Numbered from the stretch's first letter, positions 28,601 through 37,524 are shown. The stretch is DNA of 64,000 bases from Fluviicola taffensis DSM 16823 (GCF_000194605.1 NC_015321.1:4464001-4528000); one strand, 5' to 3'. Numbers and translations are program-made. The notes: generated from the sequence alone by a model not told the origin.

Positions 28601-29020
28601 ATGAAAAGCATTTTGTATTTAGCCGTTGTTTTTTTTCTTATTGTCTCATTTAATAAGGCTGAGGCCCAAAATATGGATCCTTATTCTATTAATTTAATTG
28701 TTTCTGCTGGTGTAGTAAATGATAAAATTGTATTAGGCGCAAAATCAGAAGGAATGTACCCTACTACTGGATATGAAATTACCTATTGCGCAGAAGTGAG
28801 TAAAAATGAAGTTTACATTAAGTTCGGAAATATTAATGCCCCTGAAGAAGGATTAACAGTTTTTGCGCCAGCAACGTGCTACATTGACTTAGGAAAACTG
28901 GAGCATGGTGAGTATAAAATCACTTTTGAACACAATCAGAAAAAAACAAACGGAAAATTAATTGTAGGTTCTACGATAGAATTGACGATAGATGTAGGCA
29001 GTAATATTAAACCTAAATAG
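28601..29020 (+). CDS. Small exported protein, unknown function (cassette 3)
   Basis: 139 residues. A signal peptide (MKSILYLAVVFFLIVSFNKAEA) is followed by an all-beta domain of ~115 residues with two cysteines (YCAEVS and APATCYIDL) that could form a disulfide after export. It looks like an immunoglobulin-like beta-sandwich, but I cannot place it in a family. It is bounded by core GTTACAGCA and a near-complementary TGCTATAAC (one mismatch) just after the stop. Confidence 0.65.
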   Translation: MKSILYLAVVFFLIVSFNKAEAQNMDPYSINLIVSAGVVNDKIVLGAKSEGMYPTTGYEITYCAEVSKNEVYIKFGNINAPEEGLTVFAPATCYIDLGKLEHGEYKITFEHNQKKTNGKLIVGSTIELTIDVGSNIKPK

Positions 29021-29024
29021 TACG

Positions 29025-29112
29025 TGCTATAACACGCAGTAAGCAATATGGCGCACAAACTTGCTCGAGATGAAGCGTCACATCGTCTCCTGCCAAAACC
29101 TTCCATGCAATT
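29025..29112 (+). other. Degenerate attC-like site 3
   Basis: TGCTATAAC is complementary to the cassette start GTTACAGCA except for one base. The right end reads GCCAAAACCTTCCATGC, where CGTT of other sites is replaced by CCTT. It may be a decayed, inactive site. Confidence 0.4.
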
Positions 29113-29122
29113 TTAATGATCA

Positions 29123-29686
29123 ATGTATAGACTTCTTTTCATACTGACTATTTTAACCTTCGCAAGTTGTAATAATCAAAGCCACACCACGGATAATTCC
29201 GCAAGTGAGCCCGATAAATCAAAAAAGACATTTGCTACTTGCTTTGCTGAGGTTGACACCACAAAAACGGGCCAAAGCATAGGTTGCACAGGAGGAACTT
29301 ACAAACTCATAAATGACAGCTATGTAATTCGCATATTTCCCAACTTCCCAATTCAATTTGATAGTTGCTATACCGTAACAATTGACAGTTCAAACGCAGA
29401 ACGACTAACAGAACTATTGGTATTTGACAACAAGGATGCAACCCTTTCAAACATTTGTACTGACATCATAATCACCAATATTCCTAATCCGACAAGACGG
29501 TTGCATGCTCAAAGTGGACAATTAATTATCGGATTTAGTGACCCAACGGAGCTCTATGGCAACCAGACACATCAAACAACTGTTTTAATAAAAAAAATGG
29601 TATTTATTGACCCTAAGACGGGAGAAAAAATAGAACTAGAAAATGAAATACTTTGGAAGGTTCTTGACACGGGGACACCTGGCTGA
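29123..29686 (+). CDS. Probable lipoprotein of unknown function
   Basis: 187 residues. A signal peptide ends in a lipobox-like 'LTFASC' with Cys16, so the mature protein is likely lipid-anchored in the periplasm or outer membrane. The body is beta-rich with 'GQSIGCTGGTYKLINDSYVI' and 'TRRLHAQSGQLIIGFSDPT'. Family not recognised. It is followed after 67 bases by an alpha/beta hydrolase gene without a clear attC in between, so the two may share a cassette. Confidence 0.65.
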   Translation: MYRLLFILTILTFASCNNQSHTTDNSASEPDKSKKTFATCFAEVDTTKTGQSIGCTGGTYKLINDSYVIRIFPNFPIQFDSCYTVTIDSSNAERLTELLVFDNKDATLSNICTDIIITNIPNPTRRLHAQSGQLIIGFSDPTELYGNQTHQTTVLIKKMVFIDPKTGEKIELENEILWKVLDTGTPG

Positions 29687-29753
29687 TATAAAAACTACTA
29701 TTAACAGTCATCCGCTTCAAATAATTACTTTTAAAGACTAAAATCTACCAACA

Positions 29754-31154
29754 ATGAAAAAAATAGCATTTATTTTAGTGACAAGTCTTTTCGCTTTGAC
29801 CGTATTTGGACAAGATATTACAGGACAATGGAATGGTGTCTTAAAAGTTCAAGGAACACAATTAAGACTTGTGTTTCATATTACGAAAACCGACAAAGGC
29901 ATTAGTTCAACAATGGACAGTCCTGATCAAGGTGCAAATGGAATTCCAACAACAACGACAAGTTTTGAGAACTCCATCTTAAAAATCACAATTGCAAACG
30001 CAAAAATTGAATACGAAGGCACATTCGGAAAAGACAACATTATTGTTGGAACGTTTAAACAAGGTGGTCAGTCCCTTCCATTGAATTTATCACAGGAAAC
30101 CATTGAAAAAGAAAAGCTTGTACGGCCACAGGAACCAACAAAACCATATTCTTATTATTCAGAAGATGTCACTTTTGAGAATAAAAAAGCGGGAATAAGC
30201 TTCGCAGGAACATTCACATTACCAACGAAAGAAGGCGTATTTCCAGTGGTAATTTTAATCAGTGGAAGTGGTCCTCAAAATAGAGACGAAGAACTTATGG
30301 GACACAAGCCATTTCTTGTTCTGGCCGACTATTTAACAAAAAACGGAATTGCAGTATTGCGTTATGACGATAGAGGAACAGCCTTGTCGAAAGGGGATTT
30401 TAATACTGCTACTTCTGCCGACTTTGCAACAGATGTAGAAAGTGCAATTACCTATTTGAAAACTAGAAAAGAAATCAATAAAAAGTACATCGGTTTAATT
30501 GGACACAGTGAAGGTGGATTAATTGCACCAATGGTTGCCAGCAAATCAAAAGACATCGCTTTTATTGTTTTGTTAGCGGGTCCGGGCATTCAAGGCGACC
30601 AGATACTTTTGCTGCAACAAAAATTAATTGGAAAAGCGTCAGGAGTTAGCGACGAAGATTTACAAAAAACCGAAAGCATCAATCGAAAAGTATTTGACAT
30701 TGTAAACAAATCAACCAATCTTGAACAACTTGATAGTGACTTAACTCATTTTATAAAGCAAAGTCTAGCAGATAATCCGGATACCGAAAAGCCCGAAGGA
30801 ATGAGTGATGACGATTTTGTGAAATTGCAAGTCAAACAAATTATAAATCCTTGGATGCTTTATTTTATGAAGCACAACCCTGCACCAGTATTAGAGAAGG
30901 TAAAATGTCCTGTATTAGCAATTAACGGGGAGAAAGATTTGCAAGTTCCACCAAAAGAAAATTTAGAAGCCATCAAAAAGGCCTTAGAAAAAGGTGGCAA
31001 TAAAAATGTCACGACAAAAGAACTCCCGAACCTAAATCATTTATTTCAAGAATGCAATACCGGTTCGCCAGACGAATATGCCGCAATCGAACAAACTTTT
31101 TCACCAATCGCTTTGGCAGAAATCCTAAAATGGCTAAAAACGCAAACAAACTGA
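29754..31154 (+). CDS. Exported alpha/beta hydrolase with N-terminal beta domain
   Basis: 466 residues. A signal peptide (MKKIAFILVTSLFALTVFGQ) precedes a lipocalin-like beta domain (~22-125, 'ITGQWNGVLKVQGTQLRLVF') often fused to this hydrolase family. The hydrolase domain spans ~150-466 with oxyanion 'LISGSGPQNRDEE', nucleophile elbow 'GHSEGG', acid in 'INGEKDLQVPP' and His in 'LNHLFQE'. It is probably a periplasmic esterase or peptidase-like enzyme; substrate unknown. Leader repeat 2 follows the stop after ~45 bases. Confidence 0.8.
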   Translation: MKKIAFILVTSLFALTVFGQDITGQWNGVLKVQGTQLRLVFHITKTDKGISSTMDSPDQGANGIPTTTTSFENSILKITIANAKIEYEGTFGKDNIIVGTFKQGGQSLPLNLSQETIEKEKLVRPQEPTKPYSYYSEDVTFENKKAGISFAGTFTLPTKEGVFPVVILISGSGPQNRDEELMGHKPFLVLADYLTKNGIAVLRYDDRGTALSKGDFNTATSADFATDVESAITYLKTRKEINKKYIGLIGHSEGGLIAPMVASKSKDIAFIVLLAGPGIQGDQILLLQQKLIGKASGVSDEDLQKTESINRKVFDIVNKSTNLEQLDSDLTHFIKQSLADNPDTEKPEGMSDDDFVKLQVKQIINPWMLYFMKHNPAPVLEKVKCPVLAINGEKDLQVPPKENLEAIKKALEKGGNKNVTTKELPNLNHLFQECNTGSPDEYAAIEQTFSPIALAEILKWLKTQTN

Positions 31155-31199
31155 AAAAATGCAAACAAATAATGTTTTAACAAGGAAACACAAATTGAT

Positions 31200-31358
31200 G
31201 TGGCAATTCCACTTTTTTGTGTAGTATTGAAAAGCGAAACGCGCAAAACAATATACACTCAACACCCTCTAAATTTACTGATTGATTTCCAATGACAAAA
31301 CTGATAATAAGTGGTTGCAAGTAGTTGTAGAGTTACGCCTATATACAAGTTGGTGGCT
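31200..31358 (+). repeat. Leader repeat copy 2
   Basis: A shorter copy: GTGGCAATTCCAC hairpin with six T, then TAGTATTGAAAAGCGAAACG, CCTCTAAATTTACTGATTGA and 'ACAAAACTGATAATAAGTGG', ending 'GCCTATATACAAGTTGGTGG'. The terminal GTTGGTGGCT is the start of the PIN-gene cassette. Confidence 0.7.
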
Positions 31359-31393
31359 ATTATACCGCCTGACAAATCAAATGACACAATAAA

Positions 31394-32545
31394 ATGAAAA
31401 AAGACTTTTTTGCATATATAAGAACTGAAGAAGCTGAGCTCAAAAAAATTTGGAAGAATTCTATATTTACTTTTGACGCAAACATATTATTAAATTTTTA
31501 CAGGTATAGAGCTGAAACAACTAGTACTTTTTTTAATTTACTTGAAAAAGTTAAGGATAGAACTTGGCTTACAAATCAAGCTGTTCAAGAATATTTTAAT
31601 AATCGATTAATCGTAATTTCTGAACAAGAGAAAGCATATTCTGATTTAAAAGAAGGTATAACAAAACACGTTGAAGATCCTTTAAATAATCAACGAAAAC
31701 ATCCTTATGTTGGAAACGAATTATTAGAAGAATTCAAATTAATTGCAAGTAAACTCAAAACAGAATTAGATAGTAGAAGTCAGGAATATTCTAAAAGGTT
31801 AAGTAAAGACGATATTTTAGAAAAGATCATAGAAAATTTTGATGAGAAAGTCGGCTGTGCTTTTGATGAAGATAAAACATCAGAAATATATAAAGAAGGA
31901 GACAAAAGATATAATCTTGATATTCCACCAGGATTTAAAGATAAAAACAAGGGAGGAACAAGACAATTTGGAGATTTAATATTATGGAACCAAATTATAG
32001 AGTTAGCAAAAAAAGAGAAAAAAGATATTGTTTTCATTACTGATGATGAAAAAGAAGATTGGTTATATATACATAAAGGAAGGACAATTGGAATGCTTCC
32101 TTCATTACAAATAGAATTTAATAAACTAACCAATCAAAAAGTTTTTATTTATAATGCCCAAAGGTTTATTGAGGAAATTGGGAAATTATCAAAAACTACA
32201 ATTACAGCAGACACTATTGATGAAATAAAAACTTTAAGAGAAGAGAACAAAATTTTATTCCAACACTTTGATGATTTATTCAACGATATTGAAATAACAG
32301 ATGATGAAATTGACTTAAATATTAATAGAGGAATTCTATATCTTGCAGATTCTGAAGGTTGGGCAGAATTAGCACAACTTGGTGTTTTTTTAGTTCGAAA
32401 TACAACGATTAATTATAGAAATTACGGATTTCAATCACTTAAAAGATTCATTGAATCGAGAAATATCTTTGAAATTAAATATGAGCAAATATCACCTAAT
32501 GCTAAAAATGTAGACACAGCTTACGTTAGACTACAGAAAAAATAA
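31394..32545 (+). CDS. PIN-like domain nuclease (DUF4935 type)
   Basis: 383 residues, cytoplasmic. The N-terminal PIN-like core shows 'FTFDANILLNFYRYR' (first acidic residue, Asp near 24) and 'VQEYFNNR' (acidic Glu). The later acidic cluster 'VFITDDEKEDWLY' comes after a helical insert (~90-190). This is the PIN_8/DUF4935 architecture, metal-dependent RNases mostly without an adjacent antitoxin. The C-terminal ~110 residues (after 'ETIDEIKTLREENK'-like coil) are unassigned and may be a sensor. No small antitoxin gene precedes it. Its cassette runs from GTTGGTGGCT to AGCCACCAAC, a 10/10 complement. A phage-defence or stress role is inference. Confidence 0.75.
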   Translation: MKKDFFAYIRTEEAELKKIWKNSIFTFDANILLNFYRYRAETTSTFFNLLEKVKDRTWLTNQAVQEYFNNRLIVISEQEKAYSDLKEGITKHVEDPLNNQRKHPYVGNELLEEFKLIASKLKTELDSRSQEYSKRLSKDDILEKIIENFDEKVGCAFDEDKTSEIYKEGDKRYNLDIPPGFKDKNKGGTRQFGDLILWNQIIELAKKEKKDIVFITDDEKEDWLYIHKGRTIGMLPSLQIEFNKLTNQKVFIYNAQRFIEEIGKLSKTTITADTIDEIKTLREENKILFQHFDDLFNDIEITDDEIDLNINRGILYLADSEGWAELAQLGVFLVRNTTINYRNYGFQSLKRFIESRNIFEIKYEQISPNAKNVDTAYVRLQKK

Positions 32546-32546
32546 C

Positions 32547-32684
32547 AGCCACCAACACACGCTACAAGCAATTTGGGGATTTGGCTTAATGGAAAAATTG
32601 GTTTGTATTTGGAAGATTTGGCAAATCCGAAAGATGACGCTTATTTAATCCCAAACTGCTTGTAGCGCGGGAACGTTATAAACA
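32547..32684 (+). other. attC-like site 4
   Basis: AGCCACCAAC at the left is the exact complement of its cassette start. Outer arms ACGCTACAAGCAATTTGGGG and CCCAAACTGCTTGTAGCG form the stem, closing on GGGAACGTTATAAACA. Its interior and right arm are clearly homologous to site 10. Confidence 0.82.
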
Positions 32685-32702
32685 ATTTAAAGTTATGAAA
32701 CA

Positions 32703-33299
32703 ATGCAATTAGATAAGGAATTAAAAAAGCATATTGACAACCATGATGTGGAAGCAGTTCGAAATTTAGTATCAAATTCGACAGCTGAAGATTTTAGTAT
32801 ATCCATACATACTTGTTTAAATTTTAGGGATCCATGGTTTCCTTTAAAAGGATATGCCGACATTTGTGAAATTTGTTGTTCCTCAGGAATATTTGACCTG
32901 AACGTTATAGAAAACAAGAAGACACCTTTAACCGCCCTTGCAATGCAGTGTCATAATTCTACTGAAGAATATTCAAAATTATTTGATTCCTTTCTGAAAA
33001 ATGGTGCTGATCCTAATGTTTTAGATGGTTATGGCTGGAGTAGTCTTGCATATGTAATTAATAAATTAAATGTTTCACCAAAGATTGTGGAATCTTTAAT
33101 TGACGCTCAGGCTAATATTAATCTCATAGTTAGTTCTAAAGATTTTATTGGCATCAAGAAAAGATCCATTTTGGGAATGGCTTATTACAATTCCCCCCAT
33201 TTTTTCTCCAAACTCAAGAAACAAGGGGCTACTATGACAGAAGAGGAGATATTGGAATTAAAAGAAAGGAATCTACCTTTAGAACCTGAGTCGAATTAA
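32703..33299 (+). CDS. Ankyrin-repeat protein (cassette 6)
   Basis: 198 residues, no signal peptide. At least two recognisable ankyrin units are present: 'NKKTPLTALAMQCHNS', and 'LKNGADPNVLDGYGWSSLAYVI' split at the beta-hairpin. A third, degenerate one ends 'LIDAQANINLIV...SILGMAYYN'. Ankyrin repeats mediate protein binding, so the partner is unknown. The gene fills its cassette tightly: core GTTATAAACA is 19-28 bases before the ATG and the complementary TGTTTATAAC begins 3 bases after the stop. Confidence 0.78.
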   Translation: MQLDKELKKHIDNHDVEAVRNLVSNSTAEDFSISIHTCLNFRDPWFPLKGYADICEICCSSGIFDLNVIENKKTPLTALAMQCHNSTEEYSKLFDSFLKNGADPNVLDGYGWSSLAYVINKLNVSPKIVESLIDAQANINLIVSSKDFIGIKKRSILGMAYYNSPHFFSKLKKQGATMTEEEILELKERNLPLEPESN

Positions 33300-33301
33300 A
33301 C

Positions 33302-33438
33302 TGTTTATAACAGAGGTTTTGCAAGAGTGGGGCGAAAACGCTTCGGTTGAAGGATTTCCGTTAAATTTATAATCTCTGCTCCGGACTTGGGTTTTCGGGT
33401 GCCCCCCACCTTCGCCAAGCCCGAAAACGTTAGCACCA
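33302..33438 (+). other. attC-like site 5
   Basis: TGTTTATAAC is an exact 10-base complement of the cassette start. The stem includes GGTTTTGCAAG...GTGGGG against CCCCCCACCTTCG...CCCGAAAAC, closing on GTTAGCACCA. Confidence 0.78.
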
Positions 33439-33443
33439 ACTTT

Positions 33444-34244
33444 ATGAAGACGACATTACTACATATTGCATTTCTTCTCCTGACAGTTTCGACTTTCGGA
33501 CAGACTCAACTTTTGAAGGACTATGACTTCAATAACGGAGGCTATTATATTCTTGGGACTTTTTCTGAAAGCGACAAAAATTCACTAAGAGACAGTATAG
33601 GTGAGTTTTACACAGATGACATTGCCATATTAAACAAGTTCAAAAAGGACTGGACATTTAAAAAGCCGGGGAAAATGTATGCTTGCGGTTACCACTACAA
33701 TGTTTTTGTTTGTCGACAAGGACAAATTCTCGAATCATTTTCAATTAACTTGAACTGTGAAGAAATTGTAACAGACAAAGGTTACTTCTATTTTGACCCT
33801 AATTTATTAAGACAATTTTACGGAAAACTAAAAAAGCCTCATAACCAAAGACATTCTTTCACGACAATTCAAGAAGCAAGACAATTCAGGACCAGCATAC
33901 TAAATGACACAACTCTCATAATGACCCCTGAGCCACTTTGGACAGAATACGAAGGCAGTTTTAGATTTACATACAAGTGCAAAGAAGGAACAAAAGATTG
34001 CTTGGACGAAGACGAAAAAATTTTCAAATCAATTGAAGCGGAGATAAAGAAAAAATATCCAGATGAAAAGTTCATATTGGAAAATGTAGGTGGTTCGTGG
34101 ACAACAATTGAACTTGAAATCACTTGTAACAAATCCCTTTCCGACAATTTTGACCTTTATTATAGAGACAAAGAAGGTTATTTTGGTAAATGGAAACCGT
34201 TTGACTTAACACTAAGAACATATTGGACAACTAAGAGAAAATGA
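33444..34244 (+). CDS. Exported protein of unknown function (cassette 7)
   Basis: 266 residues from ATG 33444; the frame runs further upstream through attC site 5 and that part is rejected. A signal peptide (MKTTLLHIAFLLLTVSTFGQ) is followed by a mixed alpha/beta domain with 'MYACGYHYNVFVCRQGQILE', 'FRFTYKCKEGTKDCLDEDEK' (several cysteines) and 'FDLYYRDKEGYFGKWKPF'. No family recognised. Cassette limits are GTTAGCACCA and TGGTGCTAAC, an exact pair, and the start lies six bases after the core. Confidence 0.68.
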   Translation: MKTTLLHIAFLLLTVSTFGQTQLLKDYDFNNGGYYILGTFSESDKNSLRDSIGEFYTDDIAILNKFKKDWTFKKPGKMYACGYHYNVFVCRQGQILESFSINLNCEEIVTDKGYFYFDPNLLRQFYGKLKKPHNQRHSFTTIQEARQFRTSILNDTTLIMTPEPLWTEYEGSFRFTYKCKEGTKDCLDEDEKIFKSIEAEIKKKYPDEKFILENVGGSWTTIELEITCNKSLSDNFDLYYRDKEGYFGKWKPFDLTLRTYWTTKRK

Positions 34245-34251
34245 GAAAAGC

Positions 34252-34389
34252 TGGTGCTAACAGGCGTTTGGCAAAAAAGCGGGTTCAGTATTTAAATGAA
34301 AATTTGTGCTTCGTAACAAGTTCAGTGCTGGCATACACAGTTTTCGTCTCCGAAATCGCCAACTTCTTGTAGCTGCAAAACGTCAAACT
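34252..34389 (+). other. attC-like site 6, left part (split by an insertion sequence)
   Basis: TGGTGCTAACAGGCGTTTGGC opens like site 2, and the interior shares ACAGTTTTCGTCTCCGAAAT with it. The site is interrupted at ACGTCAAACT by the IS. The remaining right end (GACGTTAGCTG) lies at 36084-36094. Confidence 0.78.
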
Positions 34390-36079
34390 GTCTAAAAACC
34401 CTTCCTTTTTCCAGAAACGAATTTTCATAAAAATCAACCTTTTTTGATTGCCAAAAAACTGATTTTAGCTATCTTCAAGTATGAAATTCATTCAAGGAAA
34501 AGATCGAAATCAGACAGAGTTTTTCTGTTTAGATCAAGCGGTTTCAGAAGACAATGAAGTGCGATTAATCGATTTGTTTGTTGGAGCCATAAAGCTTTCA
34601 GATTATGGTTTCGATATGTCGTTTATAGAGAACGGTCGGCCAGCTTACCACCCCGCTGATTTATTGAAACTCTTTATTTATGGGTATTTGAACCGTGTTC
34701 GTTCATCCCGACAATTGGAAAAGGAATGCAAACGTAATATTGAACTGATGTGGCTCATGAAAGGTTTGGCGCCCGACCACAATACGATTGCCAATTTTAG
34801 AAAAGATAACCCAAGAGCTATCCGAAAAGTGTTTCATGCAACGGTTTCGCTTGCCAAAAACTTTGAATTGATTGGTGGAAAATTACTGGCTGGTGATGGA
34901 ACCAAGTTGCGTGCACAGAACTCGAAGAAAAACAACTTTAACGAAAAGAAAATTGAGCGTCATATTGCTTATATTGACGACAAACTCAATGAATACAGTG
35001 CTATCCTGGCAAGTGAAGACAATGATTTAACAGCGGAGAAAAAGCAGGAAATCAACGCTAAAATCGATAAGCACAAGCAGTACAAGAACAAATACGAAGC
35101 ATATAAAAAGCAACTCGACGAAACTGGACAAGTACAAATTTCAACTTCCGATCCCGACAGCAGACAAATGATTGTGCGCAATAACATAACTGAGGTGGCA
35201 TATAATGTTCAATCGACCGTTGATGCAAAACACAACATTCCAATTGATTTTAAGGTCACCAATAAAAACGATTCAAAAGCCATGGGTGCAATGGCTCGCA
35301 GGGCTAAAACCATTCTTGGAAAATCAGATTTCACAATACTTTTCGATAAAGGCTATCATACTGGAACCGAATTCGATTACGCACACAAACAAGGGGTAGA
35401 AGTATTGGTAGCTTTCCCTGATGTTGCTTCACATGCTCCAGATATTTCCTTTGATGTAGAACATTTCAACTACAATAAGGAGCGCGATGAATATACCTGT
35501 CCAGCTGGAGAGTTGCTCACCACAAACGGTCGTTGGTACAACAAGGCAAGCGGGAAAACGATCAACCGCGTAAAACACTATAAAACAAAAGCTTGTTTGA
35601 CATGCAGTCTTTTTGAAAAATGCACACGCAATAAAACGGGGCGTTTCATCGAGCGTTCGGAACACATGGATTTAATTGACGCAAACAAAAAACGACTTCA
35701 ACGAAACATGGAAACTTACCGCAAACGACAAGCAATCGTGGAACATCCGTTCGGTGTCATAAAGCGTCAATGGGATTTTTATTATGTGATGACTAAAAAG
35801 ACAATGAAACATGCAACTGCAGATGTTGGATTGATTTTTACCTGCTACAATTTGCGTCGAATATTCAATTTACTTGACCAAAATGAGCTCAAAAATTTCT
35901 TAAGAGAACTTGGTTTTCTATTTTTGATTCTGAGCAGCCATTTCAAGACGATTTGCGAAGATTTTAAAGAAAGGATTTACTCCGAAACATTTTGTGAAAC
36001 AAGTTATACAGCGCTCTTAAAACAGGTATATTTATCCAAAAAACAGATTGTTTAGAATCTTAAAATGGGTTTTTAGACG
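34390..36079 (+). mobile_element. IS1182-like insertion sequence inside attC site 6
   Basis: The terminal inverted repeats are GTCTAAAAACCC (34390-34401) and GGGTTTTTAGAC (36067-36078). AACT directly precedes the left end and occurs again at 36080-36083 after one extra G, giving a candidate 4-bp target duplication. The single transposase gene fills the element. Removing it and one AACT restores AACGTCAAACTGACGTT, a perfect 7-bp hairpin with a 3-base loop, followed by AGC. Confidence 0.82.
34481..36055 (+). CDS. IS1182-family DDE transposase
   Basis: 524 residues, intact. The N-terminal DUF772-type region contains 'YHPADLLKLFIYGYLNRVRS' and 'LAPDHNTIANFRKDN'. The DDE acidic triad is visible as Asp139 in 'LLAGDGTKLRAQNSK', Asp289 in 'ILFDKGYHTG' and Glu421 in 'IVEHPFGVIKRQWDF'. 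A long insert (150-215) is coiled-coil and a Cys-rich stretch (CLTCSLFEKCTRN) lies near 370-385. Length and motifs fit the IS1182 family. No frameshift is seen, so the element may still be active. Confidence 0.9.
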   Translation: MKFIQGKDRNQTEFFCLDQAVSEDNEVRLIDLFVGAIKLSDYGFDMSFIENGRPAYHPADLLKLFIYGYLNRVRSSRQLEKECKRNIELMWLMKGLAPDHNTIANFRKDNPRAIRKVFHATVSLAKNFELIGGKLLAGDGTKLRAQNSKKNNFNEKKIERHIAYIDDKLNEYSAILASEDNDLTAEKKQEINAKIDKHKQYKNKYEAYKKQLDETGQVQISTSDPDSRQMIVRNNITEVAYNVQSTVDAKHNIPIDFKVTNKNDSKAMGAMARRAKTILGKSDFTILFDKGYHTGTEFDYAHKQGVEVLVAFPDVASHAPDISFDVEHFNYNKERDEYTCPAGELLTTNGRWYNKASGKTINRVKHYKTKACLTCSLFEKCTRNKTGRFIERSEHMDLIDANKKRLQRNMETYRKRQAIVEHPFGVIKRQWDFYYVMTKKTMKHATADVGLIFTCYNLRRIFNLLDQNELKNFLRELGFLFLILSSHFKTICEDFKERIYSETFCETSYTALLKQVYLSKKQIV

Positions 36080-36094
36080 AACTGACGTTAGCTG
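36080..36094 (+). other. attC-like site 6, right end
   Basis: AACTGACGTTAGCTG follows the IS. GTTAGCTG (36087-36094) is the core that starts the SRPBCC cassette and is complementary to CAGCTAAC at 36673. Confidence 0.75.
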
Positions 36095-36159
36095 TAAGCA
36101 TAGGTTGACCGAAGAACACTAAAACAACAAGAGGATCCGTAACAAATAAAACATACAGA

Positions 36160-36654
36160 ATGACAAATTTCGACTGGACAACATTTACGCGAAAAATTGC
36201 AATTAAGGCAAAGCTTTCTGACATTTACTATGCTTGGACAAAAGCATCAGAAATTGAAAAATGGTTTTTAAGCAAGGCTATTTTCACTGACTCTAACGAA
36301 ACACCAATAAATAAAGACAAGCCAATAGAAAAAGGATTTACTTACGAATGGAATTGGTATTTATATGACACTCCTGAACACGGTAAAATTACTGACACGA
36401 ATGGAAAGGATTTTATACAATTTACATTTGCAGGTAACTGTTTAGTTGATATAAAACTTTCTATTCAAGACGATTATGTAATAGTAGAACTAACGCAAAA
36501 AAATATTCCGACAGATGATCATTCAAAACAAGGAATCCGGCTTGGGTGCGACTCTGGTTGGTCTTTCTTTCTTGTAAACTTGAAATCTGTTTATGAAGGC
36601 GGGATTGACTTAAGAAATAAAGACACCAGTCTTAAAGGAATGTTGAATAATTAA
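36160..36654 (+). CDS. SRPBCC/AHSA1-like domain protein (cassette 8)
   Basis: 164 residues, cytoplasmic. It matches the Activator-of-Hsp90 homologue-1-like SRPBCC fold: 'FTRKIAIKAKLSDIYYAWTK' at the N-terminus, 'IEKWFL', beta strands ending 'IQFTFAGNCLVDIKL', then the C-terminal helix 'GWSFFLVNLKSVYEGGIDLR'. These proteins form a hydrophobic ligand pocket; ligand unknown. The cassette is bounded by GTTAGCTG and CAGCTAAC. Confidence 0.8.
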   Translation: MTNFDWTTFTRKIAIKAKLSDIYYAWTKASEIEKWFLSKAIFTDSNETPINKDKPIEKGFTYEWNWYLYDTPEHGKITDTNGKDFIQFTFAGNCLVDIKLSIQDDYVIVELTQKNIPTDDHSKQGIRLGCDSGWSFFLVNLKSVYEGGIDLRNKDTSLKGMLNN

Positions 36655-36672
36655 AACGGAAATGAATGCCCG

Positions 36673-36706
36673 CAGCTAACAGCACATTTGCAAAACGTTA
36701 TGCGTC
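36673..36706 (+). other. Short attC-like site 7
   Basis: CAGCTAACAGCACATTTGCA followed by AAACGTTATGCGTC. Only ~34 bases, so it has both core boxes but almost no central arm. It resembles sites 8 and 11. Confidence 0.6.
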
Positions 36707-36750
36707 ATCCTTGAAAAACAACAGTATAAAGCTCAAACTACCTTCATAAA

Positions 36751-37353
36751 ATGAAAAAAACAATTTATATATTCATCCTTTACATTGGGTTTTTCAATTT
36801 TAATTCAACTTTTGCTCAACAAGACCGTGTGTTTGAAAATATTCCTTTTGGCACTTGTTTAAGTAAATTGGATAGTATTGACTTGATTAAACGTTTGAGA
36901 ACAGAGTTTGATTCAACAATAATTCGTTTCAATAAAAACCCTAAAAAAACACCTCTTAATTTAAATGACAAATGGAAGTTGATATACTATGTCCATACTG
37001 GCTATGAAGAAGATCATACAGCAGGCTCTAAAAATGAATTTAGGTCTATTGGCATAAACAATATTTATCATAATAGTGAACAAGAAAAATGGTTGACAAT
37101 TGCCGAAATATTTAATGAATTTAATATAAGCGACACAATCCCGAAAAATTTTTACTCAAAAGAATCTTACTTGGAAAATACATTTCAAATAAACAGATAT
37201 TTGGACATTTCTGACAAATTTAGAGGTATTTGGACCCCAATTATTTCCAAAGACAATTATCTAATTATTTACGTTAGCCATTCGTATCCAAATGGAAACG
37301 CACATAGCTGGCTAAGGGAATACTACTATTATTTTGAAAAGCAAAAACTATAA
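36751..37353 (+). CDS. Exported protein of unknown function (cassette 9)
   Basis: 200 residues with a signal peptide (MKKTIYIFILYIGFFNFNSTFAQ). The body is mostly hydrophilic, with 'RVFENIPFGTCLSKLDSIDL', 'WKLIYYVHTGYEEDHTAG' and an aromatic C-terminus 'SHSYPNGNAHSWLREYYYYF'. Family not recognised. The cassette begins GTTATGCGT and closes ACGCATAAC. Confidence 0.65.
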   Translation: MKKTIYIFILYIGFFNFNSTFAQQDRVFENIPFGTCLSKLDSIDLIKRLRTEFDSTIIRFNKNPKKTPLNLNDKWKLIYYVHTGYEEDHTAGSKNEFRSIGINNIYHNSEQEKWLTIAEIFNEFNISDTIPKNFYSKESYLENTFQINRYLDISDKFRGIWTPIISKDNYLIIYVSHSYPNGNAHSWLREYYYYFEKQKL

Positions 37354-37390
37354 TCATAGAACGACAATCGTTAAACGGAGAAGCAGCACG

Positions 37391-37424
37391 AACGCATAAC
37401 AGCACCTACCCAAAACGTCATAAG
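37391..37424 (+). other. Short attC-like site 8
   Basis: AACGCATAACAGCACCTACC followed by CAAAACGTCATAAG. The 21 bases at 37395-37415 are identical to 43599-43619 in site 12. The closing core reads GTCATAAG instead of GTTATAAG. Confidence 0.6.
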
Positions 37425-37524
37425 AAACCGCTTGAGTTCACGCTTCGGGTCTGGTGGATATCGGAAAGAAGCTGATTCTCACTTCGAGTTAAAATAACAA
37501 CGGGCGACTAAAACCAAAAAAATA

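Noticed and set aside
33387..33443. Upstream 19-codon extension of the exported protein in cassette 7
   Set aside because: It lies in attC site 5 and has no signal-peptide character; ATG 33444 starts a clear signal peptide.
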